Source of the DNA: Flavobacterium sp. 5
Lineage (GTDB): Bacteria; Bacteroidota; Bacteroidia; Flavobacteriales; Flavobacteriaceae
Length of the DNA stretch: 64,000 nt
NCBI RefSeq assembly: GCF_002813295.1
Contig: NZ_PHUE01000001.1
Coordinates: 1,302,001-1,366,000, forward strand
Direction: 5' to 3'
Of the stretch, positions 7,582 through 15,457 are shown piece after piece. The notes under the pieces were generated by a model that worked only from the letters and a program-made list of their open reading frames with translations, was not told where the DNA came from and did not search any database. Position numbers and translations under genes: made by a program. Positions within the stretch are counted from its first letter, which is position 1; every line of letters begins with the position of its first letter.

Positions 7582-9330
7582 ATGAAAAACAAGAGTAATG
7601 TATTTAATATTAAATTATTTTTTACACATATACTCTTGTTTTTTTCATTTTTTATATTTTCTCAAGAAAATCCAGCTAAATCTTCATTGAACTTAGAAAT
7701 AAAAAAAATAGCTAAGAAACATGAGAGAGAAATTAATTTCCAAAAAGCTTCTTCAAATTTTTTGTTAAAGGAATGGGATTCAACGCTGATATATTCTATG
7801 AAACAACTAACAACAACACACAACACCAAACTAAATGATTACTGCCATTACTTCAGAGCAAATAGTTTTAGGAAAAAAAAAATGTTTACGGAAGCTAAAA
7901 AAGAATATGAATTAATCTCTAATACTTTCCCTTTCTTTTATAACGTTAAAATAGGTTTAGGAGCAATTTTTCTTGAACAGAAAAATTTTTCAAAAGCTGT
8001 TTCATATTATCAAGAAATAGAAAAAAATCCAAAAAAAGACAATTTTGATTACAATAGAAGTTCATTATTTCATGATTTAGGAATTTGTTATTTAGAGCTC
8101 CAATCCTTTGACAAATCTGAAAAATATTTACTAAAAGCCCTAGCGTTACAACAAATCGAGAAAGACACCTCCTTGATTATTGGATCTTATATGGATATTG
8201 CAACATTATATTACAATCAATACAAAGACAATCAAGCGATTCCTTATTTTGAAAAAGCTTATCAATTATCAAAAAAAACAAAATCTTTTGAGCTAAAACA
8301 AAACACAGCAATAAACATGGCTGTAGTAGAAGAAAACAGAAAAAATTTTTCAAAAACTTTAGTCTACAGAAAAGAATATGAACAATGGAAAGATTCATTA
8401 AACAATCAAAATAAAATATGGGCAGTTGCAGATTACGAAAAAAAATATGCTATAGCTCAAAAACAAAAACAAATTTCGGTACTCAAAATAGAAAACAAAC
8501 TAAAAGAAACCGAGCGTAAAACAATGTTTTATTCCTCATTGGGTATGTTAGCACTTTTAATTGGAGGCGTTTACGTCTATGCACAAAAAGTAAAAAACGC
8601 CAAAATCATACTTACTCAAAAAAACAAACTAGACGAACTCAATGCTACCAAAGATCAATTATTTTCTATAGTAAGCCATGATTTACGTTCTTCTGTTAAT
8701 GCTTTAAAAACCAGTAACACTAAACTAACGACTTCGCTAGAAGCCAAAAACTACCAACAACTAGACCAACTCCTTCACCAAAACAGTACCATTGCAAATG
8801 GTGCTTATACCCTGCTCGACAACTTACTCCATTGGGCATTGCTACAAACCAAACAATTGTATTTTCATAAAGATTCAGTTCATCTGTTTTCTATCGTGCA
8901 ACAAATAGAATACAACTACAAACCATTACTACTCGATAAAACCATCTCTTTTGAGAATACAGTGTCTAAAAATAGCTTTATCTTCGTAGATCTCGATTCG
9001 CTAAAAATAGTTCTTCGTAACTTGCTCGATAATGCTATAAAATTTTCTCCTGAAAATGGCAAAATCAGTATATACACTGTAGAAACCAATACTGATTTCT
9101 GTCAACTCGTGATTGAAGATACTGGCTTAGGAATGACACAAAACACTATCGATGAATTATTACAAGACAATGAATTATTAGCTAAGAAAAGCAACTCAGA
9201 GATTATAGGGACAGGTTTAGGTATGCAATTATGCAAACAAATGATCAAAAAAAATAGCGGTTCATTAACCATAGAAAGCGAACTCAATAAAGGAACAAAA
9301 ATGATACTTTTGTTCCCAAAAACCAGATAA
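7582..9330 (+). CDS. TPR-containing membrane sensor histidine kinase
   Basis: A 582-residue two-component kinase. A signal peptide (about 1-28, ending IFSQ) is followed by a periplasmic region with several TPR-like repeats (roughly 60-270, for example DLGICYLELQSFDKSEKYLL). A coiled-coil, a membrane helix near 315-335 and a cytoplasmic kinase core come next. The H-box is SIVSHDLRSSVNAL with His366; the N-box LRNLLDNAIKFSPENG, VIEDTGLGM and GTGLGMQLCKQM form the ATP-binding domain. The next gene, one base downstream, is a LytTR response regulator and the likely partner. The TPR part probably detects protein or peptide; the signal is unknown. Confidence 0.92.
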   Translation: MKNKSNVFNIKLFFTHILLFFSFFIFSQENPAKSSLNLEIKKIAKKHEREINFQKASSNFLLKEWDSTLIYSMKQLTTTHNTKLNDYCHYFRANSFRKKKMFTEAKKEYELISNTFPFFYNVKIGLGAIFLEQKNFSKAVSYYQEIEKNPKKDNFDYNRSSLFHDLGICYLELQSFDKSEKYLLKALALQQIEKDTSLIIGSYMDIATLYYNQYKDNQAIPYFEKAYQLSKKTKSFELKQNTAINMAVVEENRKNFSKTLVYRKEYEQWKDSLNNQNKIWAVADYEKKYAIAQKQKQISVLKIENKLKETERKTMFYSSLGMLALLIGGVYVYAQKVKNAKIILTQKNKLDELNATKDQLFSIVSHDLRSSVNALKTSNTKLTTSLEAKNYQQLDQLLHQNSTIANGAYTLLDNLLHWALLQTKQLYFHKDSVHLFSIVQQIEYNYKPLLLDKTISFENTVSKNSFIFVDLDSLKIVLRNLLDNAIKFSPENGKISIYTVETNTDFCQLVIEDTGLGMTQNTIDELLQDNELLAKKSNSEIIGTGLGMQLCKQMIKKNSGSLTIESELNKGTKMILLFPKTR

Positions 9331-9331
9331 A

Positions 9332-10078
9332 ATGGATAATATTAATGTACTTATTATAGAAGACTCCATAGAGCAAAGCAATGAGCTAAGCAAAGTCTTA
9401 CTGGCTAACAATTACAATATTGTAGGTGTTGCCCAAAATTATACTGATGCACTTACTTTATTTTACAAAAACACTGTCGACATAATCATCATTGATGTTT
9501 TTTTGGACGGAAAACCTGAAGGAATAACTTTTGCCGAAACCATTAATATTGTTCCAAATGCTTCCAAGCCTTTTGTTTTTTTGACTAGCTCACAAGATCG
9601 TCAAATTTTTGAAAGAGCAAAACTTACTAAGCCTTTTAGCTTCCTAATGAAGCCTTTCAATGAATTAGAAATTCTCTATGCGCTGGAAATGGCTGTCGAA
9701 AAATTCTACGAGCAAACGAATGTTTTTTTGAGTGACAATCAAGATACTGTTATCAGTACTGACTACATGTTCATCAAGAAGAAGAATTCTCTCAAAAAAG
9801 TATCTTTAAAGGACATTCTATACATCGAAGTCGAAGATCGCTATTGCAACATTATTACCGAAAAAGAGAAATTTGTTATCATGATTTCGTTAACCAAAAT
9901 CAGTGAATTACTCGACAAAGACAAATTCATCCGAACACACAGGAACTACATCGTAAACGCCGATGTTATAGAAGAAATAATCCTTGCCGATAATCTTATC
10001 ATTCTCAGAGGAAATCATAAAATCAATCTTAGCGATACCTATAAAGATTTCATAAAGAGAATAAATACTTTATCGTAA
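9332..10078 (+). CDS. LytTR-family response regulator
   Basis: A 248-residue DNA-binding regulator. The receiver domain (about 1-120) has the acidic pair in IIEDS, the phospho-acceptor Asp55 in IIIIDVFLDG, the TSS motif and the Lys in FLMKPF. A LytTR DNA-binding domain occupies about 145-248 (YIEVEDRYCNIITEKEKF, FIRTHRNYIVNADVI). It starts one base after the kinase stop, so the two are translationally linked and form a two-component pair. Target promoters are not identifiable from this window. Confidence 0.93.
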   Translation: MDNINVLIIEDSIEQSNELSKVLLANNYNIVGVAQNYTDALTLFYKNTVDIIIIDVFLDGKPEGITFAETINIVPNASKPFVFLTSSQDRQIFERAKLTKPFSFLMKPFNELEILYALEMAVEKFYEQTNVFLSDNQDTVISTDYMFIKKKNSLKKVSLKDILYIEVEDRYCNIITEKEKFVIMISLTKISELLDKDKFIRTHRNYIVNADVIEEIILADNLIILRGNHKINLSDTYKDFIKRINTLS

Positions 10079-10104
10079 CTATCTTTTACCACAACAAAAC
10101 AATA

Positions 10105-10136
10105 AATCTTCTCCAAATGCGAGAGGATTTTTTTTT
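10105..10136 (+). terminator. Rho-independent terminator after the two-component pair
   Basis: AATCTTCTC pairs with GAGAGGATT (one G-U pair) around a seven-base loop and is followed by a T run. It lies 26 bases after the LytTR regulator stop. Confidence 0.75.
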
Positions 10137-10284
10137 ACCACTACAGCACCAAAAAAACTGTCCTTGAACTGGTTATAAAGAATATTTCATGACAATAAAA
10201 GTCAACTTCGTAACATTTCGACCAAAAATATAAGGATTATCAATATATCTTTAATTATCAAAAATTTCCAAAAAAAACAATACC

Positions 10285-10524
10285 ATGAGATTAGAACTTA
10301 ATATCCCCTTTAACATGCAATTAAAACCCTTATTAAACAAAATCAATCCTTGGATTGGACTTATAGCATCATTATGCATTATTGTCCCAAGTTTATATGA
10401 CATAATGGATGCTCCATTAACAATTACAAATGACCACTTCATTCTGGCTGGTGGTACAATCTGTTTTATTGTGTTTTTAAAACAAATCTTTAACCGAATT
10501 ATCAATTTAGACGAAATAGATTAA
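10285..10524 (+). CDS. Small predicted membrane protein, unknown
   Basis: A 79-residue frame with two hydrophobic segments (WIGLIASLCIIVPSLYDI and HFILAGGTICFIVFLKQIF) separated by a short loop. It is not recognised as a known family. A TATCTTTA element at 10246-10253, one mismatch from the -7 consensus, lies 31 bases upstream. The opposite-strand frame over the same DNA is less convincing because it lacks a promoter and coherent topology. It may be real, but no homologue could be checked. Confidence 0.5.
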   Translation: MRLELNIPFNMQLKPLLNKINPWIGLIASLCIIVPSLYDIMDAPLTITNDHFILAGGTICFIVFLKQIFNRIINLDEID

Positions 10525-11179
10525 AGCCCGCAATTCAAAAAATTACCACAACTGAATTTCTTATTTTAAGAGTAAAAAACATTTGCTGTTAGTACACACA
10601 TGTTTACTACCCAGTATCAATAATACCCACATAGTCAGAATTTATACTTTCTCACAAATAACGACAAGAATATCATCCAGCGATTATAAATACAGTCGCC
10701 ATCCTTTTTGATATTTGGTTTACAGCAAAAAATAAAAAAACCTCACTTAATTTGTCTTACAAATTACAATACTAGTTTCTTTGGTTTCGGTATCGTATGA
10801 CATACCTAAATTGAATGATTTCAATGTTAAAAGTAGTTCACAACTTTCAAGTAACCTTTTAGAATTAGTTTTAGTATTATTTTTAAATAAAAAAAACATT
10901 AATTTGATAAAAACCAATTATCAAATCACATTAAACATTTACCCTTCTATTATTAGCATATTTTTCTGTATATCACTGCTACTATTCAACTTATATATTT
11001 GATATTTCATAATTTGAGCCATAGTATTAGTTGTTATTAGAATTGCATTATTGATAATAAATAACTTCTTTAAAAAAAATAAAGAGCTAATTAATTAAAA
11101 AAATAAACTTTTTTGTAACTTTTTAGATATTCGATACGTATAACAACTTGTACACTTAAAAAATTGAGGAGACAAAAAC
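10525..11179. other. Intergenic region before rpoD, no supported gene
   Basis: This 655-base stretch is strongly AT-rich. It holds one 73-codon frame (10781-11002) with low-complexity Leu/Ile/Asn composition that does not look like a real protein. The right end contains the rpoD leader, including TTTTTTGTAACTTTTTAG, but no exact -7 element was found. No RNA gene was recognised. Confidence 0.5.
11166..11171 (+). promoter_or_regulatory. Shine-Dalgarno-like site before rpoD
   Basis: GAGGAG lies eight bases before the rpoD ATG at standard spacing. Such purine-rich sites are rare in Bacteroidetes and almost absent elsewhere in this window, so it may mark strong or special initiation. Confidence 0.55.
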
Positions 11180-12043
11180 ATGAGACAACTTAAAATCACC
11201 AAGCAGGTTACCAATCGTGAAACCGCTTCATTAGACAAATATTTACAAGAAATTGGAAAAGTTGACCTTATTACCGCTGACGAAGAGGTAGAATTAGCAC
11301 AAAGAATTAAAGCTGGGGATCAAAGAGCCCTAGAGAAATTAACAAAAGCCAATTTACGTTTCGTAGTTTCGGTAGCCAAACAATACCAAAACCAAGGATT
11401 AACACTTCCCGATTTAATTAATGAAGGAAATTTAGGTTTGATAAAAGCAGCACAACGTTTTGATGAAACTCGTGGTTTCAAATTCATTTCATACGCAGTA
11501 TGGTGGATTCGTCAATCGATTCTTCAAGCTTTGGCAGAACAATCTCGTATCGTTCGTTTACCATTAAATAAAATTGGTTCTATCAATAAAATCAACAAAA
11601 TGTATGCGTTATTAGAGCAATCTAACGAACGTCCACCATCTGCTGAGGAAATTGCAAAAGAACTAGACATGACCGTAAATGATGTAAAAGAGTCGATGAA
11701 AAACTCTGGTCGTCACTTATCAATGGATGCACCTCTTGTAGAAGGAGAAGATTCTAACCTTTATGACGTTTTACGTTCTGGAGAATCTCCAAATCCTGAT
11801 AGAGAATTAATTCATGAATCATTGCGTACTGAAATAGAGCGTTCATTAGAAACATTAACTCCAAGAGAGGCTGATGTAGTTCGTTTATATTTTGGTTTAG
11901 GTGACCAACACCCAATGACACTTGAAGAAATTGGTGAAACTTTTGACCTAACTCGTGAACGTGTTCGTCAAATTAAAGAAAAAGCAATTCGCAGATTAAA
12001 ACATACTTCAAGAAGTAAAATTTTAAAAACATATCTTGGGTAA
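11180..12043 (+). CDS. rpoD: Housekeeping sigma factor RpoD (sigma-70)
   Basis: A 287-residue primary sigma factor, the short form typical of Bacteroidetes that lacks the long N-terminal region 1.1 and the spacer. Region 1.2 begins [20 protein letters not shown]; region 2 contains [41 protein letters not shown] and [10 protein letters not shown]; region 4 ends [27 protein letters not shown]. It directs RNA polymerase to promoters with TAnnTTTG elements, many of which occur in this window. The start is supported by a Shine-Dalgarno-like GAGGAG. Confidence 0.97.
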   Translation: MRQLKITKQVTNRETASLDKYLQEIGKVDLITADEEVELAQRIKAGDQRALEKLTKANLRFVVSVAKQYQNQGLTLPDLINEGNLGLIKAAQRFDETRGFKFISYAVWWIRQSILQALAEQSRIVRLPLNKIGSINKINKMYALLEQSNERPPSAEEIAKELDMTVNDVKESMKNSGRHLSMDAPLVEGEDSNLYDVLRSGESPNPDRELIHESLRTEIERSLETLTPREADVVRLYFGLGDQHPMTLEEIGETFDLTRERVRQIKEKAIRRLKHTSRSKILKTYLG

Positions 12044-12079
12044 AACCCAAATTCCTACTAATGGGATTTTACAGCAAAC

Positions 12080-12150
12080 AACAGTCTGATTAACTGTTCG
12101 TTTTTTGATTGATGATTGAAACTCCGGCTGATTACCGGAGTTTTATTTTT
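12080..12150 (+). terminator. Tandem terminators after rpoD
   Basis: Two hairpins follow the stop. AACAGT/ACTGTT is followed by CGTTTTTT, and ACTCCGG/CCGGAGT is followed by TTTATTTTTT. The second has the stronger stem. Part of it (CCGGAGTTTTATTTTTTAT) is repeated at 12195-12213. Confidence 0.75.
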
Positions 12151-12216
12151 TATGAATAAAACTTTCGGTCTGTTCGCAAAAAATGCTCGGGTTTCCGGAG
12201 TTTTATTTTTTATAAT

Positions 12217-12224
12217 TACCTTTG
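12217..12224 (+). promoter_or_regulatory. -7 element for rpe
   Basis: TACCTTTG followed by C matches TAnnTTTG. It lies 63 bases before the ATG at 12288 and excludes the longer in-frame start at 12222, which would overlap the promoter itself. Confidence 0.65.
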
Positions 12225-12287
12225 CAAAAAACTAACAACACAAATGTAAAGATACACTACAGTGTATCTCAAAGTAAAAACTACACA

Positions 12288-12950
12288 ATGAAGAATACAC
12301 TTATTGCACCATCAGTATTGGCTGCTGATTTCGCTAATTTACAACGTGATATCGAAATGATTAACAACAGTCAAGCCGACTGGTTTCACATTGACATAAT
12401 GGATGGTGTTTTTGTCCCAAACATTTCTTTTGGAATGCCAGTACTTCAAGCAATTACAAAACACACAAAAAAAACAGTAGATGTGCATTTGATGATTGTA
12501 AATCCAGACCAATACATCAAAACATTTAAAGATTTAGGTGCCGATATTTTAACGGTACACTATGAAGCTTGCACACATTTACACCGTACTCTCCAAGCGA
12601 TTAAAGCTCATGGAATGAAAGCTGGTGTTGCATTAAATCCACACACCAATATAAATTTATTAGAAGATGTAATCAATGATATTGACATGGTCTGTATCAT
12701 GAGTGTAAATCCAGGTTTTGGAGGACAATCGTTTATAGAAAACACATATGACAAGATTAAAAAATTAAAAAAATTAATCGTTGAAAAAAATGCAAGCACA
12801 ATAATCGAAATTGATGGTGGAGTAACCAATAAAAACGCTTTACAATTGGTTGAAGCAGGAGCAGATGTTCTTGTTGCAGGAAGCTTTGTATTTAATGCCG
12901 AAAACCCAACTCAAACCGTTGCTGATTTAAAACAATTGACAACCATTTAA
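12288..12950 (+). CDS. rpe: Ribulose-phosphate 3-epimerase
   Basis: A 220-residue TIM-barrel enzyme that interconverts ribulose-5-phosphate and xylulose-5-phosphate in the pentose phosphate pathway. Family motifs include IAPSVLAADFANL, WFHIDIMDGVFVPNISFG, VDVHLMI, VNPGFGGQSFIENTYDKI and IEIDGGVTNKNA, giving the metal and phosphate ligands. The start at 12288 (MKNTLIAPS) was chosen over an ATG 66 bases upstream because the promoter overlaps the latter. It is a single-gene unit with its own terminator. Confidence 0.96.
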   Translation: MKNTLIAPSVLAADFANLQRDIEMINNSQADWFHIDIMDGVFVPNISFGMPVLQAITKHTKKTVDVHLMIVNPDQYIKTFKDLGADILTVHYEACTHLHRTLQAIKAHGMKAGVALNPHTNINLLEDVINDIDMVCIMSVNPGFGGQSFIENTYDKIKKLKKLIVEKNASTIIEIDGGVTNKNALQLVEAGADVLVAGSFVFNAENPTQTVADLKQLTTI

Positions 12951-12959
12951 GAAATCAAA

Positions 12960-12996
12960 AAGTCCCAATAAACAAATAAGTTTCATTGGGACTTTC
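12960..12996. terminator. Bidirectional terminator between rpe and the CBS gene
   Basis: AAGTCCCAAT (12960-12969) pairs perfectly with ATTGGGACTT (12985-12994). It sits between convergent genes and has T-rich or A-rich flanks on both sides. Confidence 0.75.
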
Positions 12997-13018
12997 TTCT
13001 TTAGTAAACACTTAATTT

Positions 13019-13441
13019 TTAATTATACTGATTAATTAAATACTTTATCAAATCTGTTGTGGTTATTATTCCAACCAAAACATGATCTTCACAAACTGGC
13101 AAAGCATGAAATTCTTTATTTGCTAATATTTCAGCGGCTTCTTTAATAGTTGTTTTGGGTGTGATTGTTACCAGCTTTTTTGCCATTACCTGCTCTACAG
13201 TAAACATATTGTAAACAGTAGTATCTACAACCTCTTCATCATCATCAATTGCATCTGCAAAAGAAATACGCAACAAATCGGTGTAACTTAACATGCCAAT
13301 TATGGTAGCTCCATTTACCACCGGAATATGTCTGATTTTGTAATGCTTAAAAAGAGACTCAGCTTTGGTTAAATCATCTTTGATAGTTAGTTTAACTATA
13401 TCAGTAGTCATAATAGTTGACACGGGAACATGCTGTCTCAT
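13019..13441 (-). CDS. Tandem CBS-domain protein
   Basis: A 140-residue protein made of two CBS domains (HVPVSTIMTTDIVKLTIKDDL... and VEQVMAKKLVTITPKTTIKEAAEIL). CBS pairs form a Bateman module that binds adenosine nucleotides and related ligands. No catalytic domain is attached, so it may act on a partner protein, as in AcuB-like proteins. It is convergent with rpe and upstream neighbours are on the same strand but separated by about 95 bases. The regulated target is unknown. Confidence 0.88.
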   Translation of the reverse strand: MRQHVPVSTIMTTDIVKLTIKDDLTKAESLFKHYKIRHIPVVNGATIIGMLSYTDLLRISFADAIDDDEEVVDTTVYNMFTVEQVMAKKLVTITPKTTIKEAAEILANKEFHALPVCEDHVLVGIITTTDLIKYLINQYN

Positions 13442-13536
13442 AACATCTCTCTTTTAAAATTATATGTAAATTTAAAGATGAAAATTTGTTAAAAACATGA
13501 TGTTTATCAGACGTTAATAAAAAATATTTCCTGATA

Positions 13537-14352
13537 TTAACGCTTCATATTTAACATCAAAGATACTTTATCATACAAATCTGGGAAACGATTTTTAAAC
13601 TCCAAAGGGGTCTCAAAATAACATTCTAAGATTACTGCAAGAAATTCAAATTGGTTAGTAAAACCATAAAGTCTAAAATAATTGGATTGTATTAATTGTT
13701 CCCTAAATGCTGCATCACTCACTTCTTCATTAATTAAGGCAAACATCCTTGAAAAGAGAATCGAACTACTATCATTTCTTTCTAATGCTTGGTATTGCAA
13801 AACGTGAGCAAATTCATGAATTCCAAGATTTAAATTATCCGAAGAAATATCAAATCCCTTTTGAAAATCTTCCCAAGAAAAAGCCACTACTTTAGTATTG
13901 GGATTAAATTCTCCTTTATGATATTGCTTAGTAATTCTCGAAAAATAAACAGATGGATAAATTATTATTCTATCAAAAACTTCACAAAGATATTCCCGCA
14001 TACCAAATGACAACATCACAAATGTAGCAGCCACATATACTTTTACCTCTTCGGTAACTACAAAACCCTCACGTGATACAAATTCGTATTTATCCAAAAA
14101 ACAGGCTGTTCTATGTTCAAAATACACCTTCTCTTTATTTGACAATCGAATATAAAAAGAAAATTTTGTGTTTAAAAAACGAAGTGAATCAGGGCTTATT
14201 TTTTTTGGAAAAAGGCAAAAATGAACGAAAAAAGGCCTGCCAAAAATCAACCCGAAAATATATTCCAAAAACTTAAAAAAGACAACCACTAAAGAAATAA
14301 CAACAAAAAGAACAAGAATAAAAGTAAAAACTGGCAGTGTATAGTTATTCAT
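13537..14352 (-). CDS. MtfA-like zinc metallopeptidase (M90 family)
   Basis: A 271-residue protein anchored by an N-terminal membrane helix (about residues 7-32). The gluzincin motif HEFAH occurs in LGIHEFAHVLQYQALE, with the downstream glutamate-containing ECYFETPLEFKNRFPDLYDKV region typical of the M90/MtfA family. MtfA in enterobacteria titrates the Mlc repressor and has aminopeptidase activity, but the membrane anchor and lack of an Mlc context here make that function uncertain. It stands alone on the minus strand. Confidence 0.8.
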   Translation of the reverse strand: MNNYTLPVFTFILVLFVVISLVVVFFKFLEYIFGLIFGRPFFVHFCLFPKKISPDSLRFLNTKFSFYIRLSNKEKVYFEHRTACFLDKYEFVSREGFVVTEEVKVYVAATFVMLSFGMREYLCEVFDRIIIYPSVYFSRITKQYHKGEFNPNTKVVAFSWEDFQKGFDISSDNLNLGIHEFAHVLQYQALERNDSSSILFSRMFALINEEVSDAAFREQLIQSNYFRLYGFTNQFEFLAVILECYFETPLEFKNRFPDLYDKVSLMLNMKR

Positions 14353-14434
14353 AAAAATAATTCTTGTTTTACTTTGTATCTAATAAATTAAAAAAGCAAA
14401 ATCATAAAATTCATTTATAATTTTGCTTTTAAAG

Positions 14435-14508
14435 TGACCACGGCAGGGTTCGAACCTGCAACCCTCAGAGTCGAAATCTGATATTCTATCCAGTTGAACT
14501 ACGCAGTC
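14435..14508 (-). tRNA. tRNA-Arg (anticodon TCG)
   Basis: On the minus strand the 74-base gene folds into a cloverleaf. The seven-base acceptor arms GACTGCG and CGTGGTC pair with G-U allowances, the T-arm reads GCAGGTTCGAACCCTGC, and the anticodon stem encloses TTTCGAC, giving TCG (reads CGA). The discriminator is A and CCA is not encoded. Confidence 0.95.
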
Positions 14509-14516
14509 AAATATTT

Positions 14517-14576
14517 AATTACGAATTTTAAATTACGAATTACGATAGCATAATTCGTAATTTAAAATTCGCAATT
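14517..14576. repeat. Near-perfect 26-bp inverted repeat
   Basis: The left arm (14517-14542, AATTACGAATTTTAAATTAC...) and right arm (14551-14576) are complementary at 25 of 26 positions with an eight-base loop. It lies between the tRNA-Arg 5' end and the YqeY stop. It lacks a proper T run on the minus strand, so it is not a standard terminator. Confidence 0.7.
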
Positions 14577-14579
14577 AAT

Positions 14580-15029
14580 TTATACTAATAATTTTTTAAC
14601 GATGGTAGAAATAGTTTTTCCTTCGGCAGTTCCACCCAATTGAGTAGATGCTAATCCCATCACTTTCCCCATAGAAGCAATTCCTGACGCTCCAGTCTCT
14701 GCAATGATTTTTGCAATTACTGCTTCTACTTCAGCTTCGCTTAACTGAGCAGGCAAGAATCTTTCGATTACTGCAATTTGTGCCAATTCTGGTTCTGCTA
14801 AATCCAAACGATTTTGCTCAGTAAATATTCTAGCGCTTTCTTTACGGGTTTTAACCAATCTTTGAAGTAATTTAACCTCGTCATCAGCAGATATTTCTTC
14901 TTTTGAACCTGAAGCTGTCTGTGCTAATAAAAGCTCTGATTTTATAGCTCTTAAAGCTTCTAATGCAACTGTATCTTTAGCTCTCATGGCGGTTTTAATT
15001 TCGTCCATGATTTGAATTGATAAACTCAT
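14580..15029 (-). CDS. GatB/YqeY domain protein
   Basis: A 149-residue stand-alone YqeY protein: SLSIQIMDEIKTAMRAKDTVALEALRAIKSEL at the N-terminus and the helical tail MGKVMGLASTQLGGTAEGKTISTIVKKLL. The domain resembles the tRNA-binding tail of GatB amidotransferase. YqeY proteins are widespread; a role in tRNA-dependent reactions is suspected but unproven. Length is normal for the family. It lies upstream of tRNA-Arg on the same strand. Confidence 0.92.
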   Translation of the reverse strand: MSLSIQIMDEIKTAMRAKDTVALEALRAIKSELLLAQTASGSKEEISADDEVKLLQRLVKTRKESARIFTEQNRLDLAEPELAQIAVIERFLPAQLSEAEVEAVIAKIIAETGASGIASMGKVMGLASTQLGGTAEGKTISTIVKKLLV

Positions 15030-15198
15030 ATTCTGTATTTTAGATTTTTAGATTCTTGATTTTAGATATTGACACTGATTTAAAAAAACTCTTCTTAAAT
15101 TAAAATCTGGAATATCTTTATTTTGTATTGAAATGAAAAAGGTAATTAAAAATACAAATCTAAAATCTGCAATCTTAAAATCTACAATCTCAAATCAT

Positions 15199-15343
15199 CT
15201 GCCCCAGATGGAAATGAAAAGCCTTTTTGGGAGAAACTTTATTTTTTCCTGAACCAGAAAAGCGACCAAAGGAAGCTCTTTCTTGTTCTTAGAAAAAAAG
15301 AGTTACGACAAAAAGCTTGTAATGTACAGCTGGATAAGGCTCG
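15199..15343 (+). ncRNA. Putative structured RNA or interspersed repeat element
   Basis: The 428-base gap between yqeY and ftsZ contains a non-coding block with nested pairing. GCC.CAG (15201-15207) pairs with CTG.GGC (15330-15340), CTTTTTG (15223-15229) pairs with CAAAAAG (15309-15315), and CTCTTT/AAAGAG forms an inner hairpin. The boundary text (GCCCCAGATGGAAATG... AATG...CTGGATAAGGCTC) resembles an intergenic element I remember from many Flavobacteriaceae genomes. Strand is tentative. Whether it is transcribed is unknown, and ftsZ already has its own terminator before it. Confidence 0.4.
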
Positions 15344-15400
15344 ACAAATTTAGAAAATTTAACTGGCAATAACAACTACAAGTTTGATGCTTTATAGTCA

Positions 15401-15437
15401 AAAAATAGCCCGAAAATTCAAAGAAATTTCGGGCTAT
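15401..15437 (-). terminator. Terminator of the dcw cluster after ftsZ
   Basis: On the minus strand ATAGCCCGAAA pairs with TTTCGGGCTAT and is followed by a T run. It starts about 20 bases after the ftsZ stop and probably ends the whole cluster transcript. Confidence 0.88.
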
Positions 15438-15457
15438 CTTCAAAAAAAATGGCTTTG

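Noticed and set aside
10251..10505. 84-codon minus-strand frame opposite the small membrane protein
   Set aside because: Antisense to a frame with better topology and a near-consensus promoter; no supporting signal of its own.
10781..11002. 73-codon plus-strand frame upstream of rpoD
   Set aside because: Low-complexity Leu/Ile/Asn composition, no promoter, and no protein-like pattern; probably chance in AT-rich DNA.
12222..12287. 22-residue N-terminal extension of rpe
   Set aside because: The start codon overlaps the promoter -7 element, so it cannot be within the transcript.
15199..15343. Possible pseudogene remnant between yqeY and ftsZ
   Set aside because: All frames are broken early and the pairing pattern fits a structured element better than a decayed gene.
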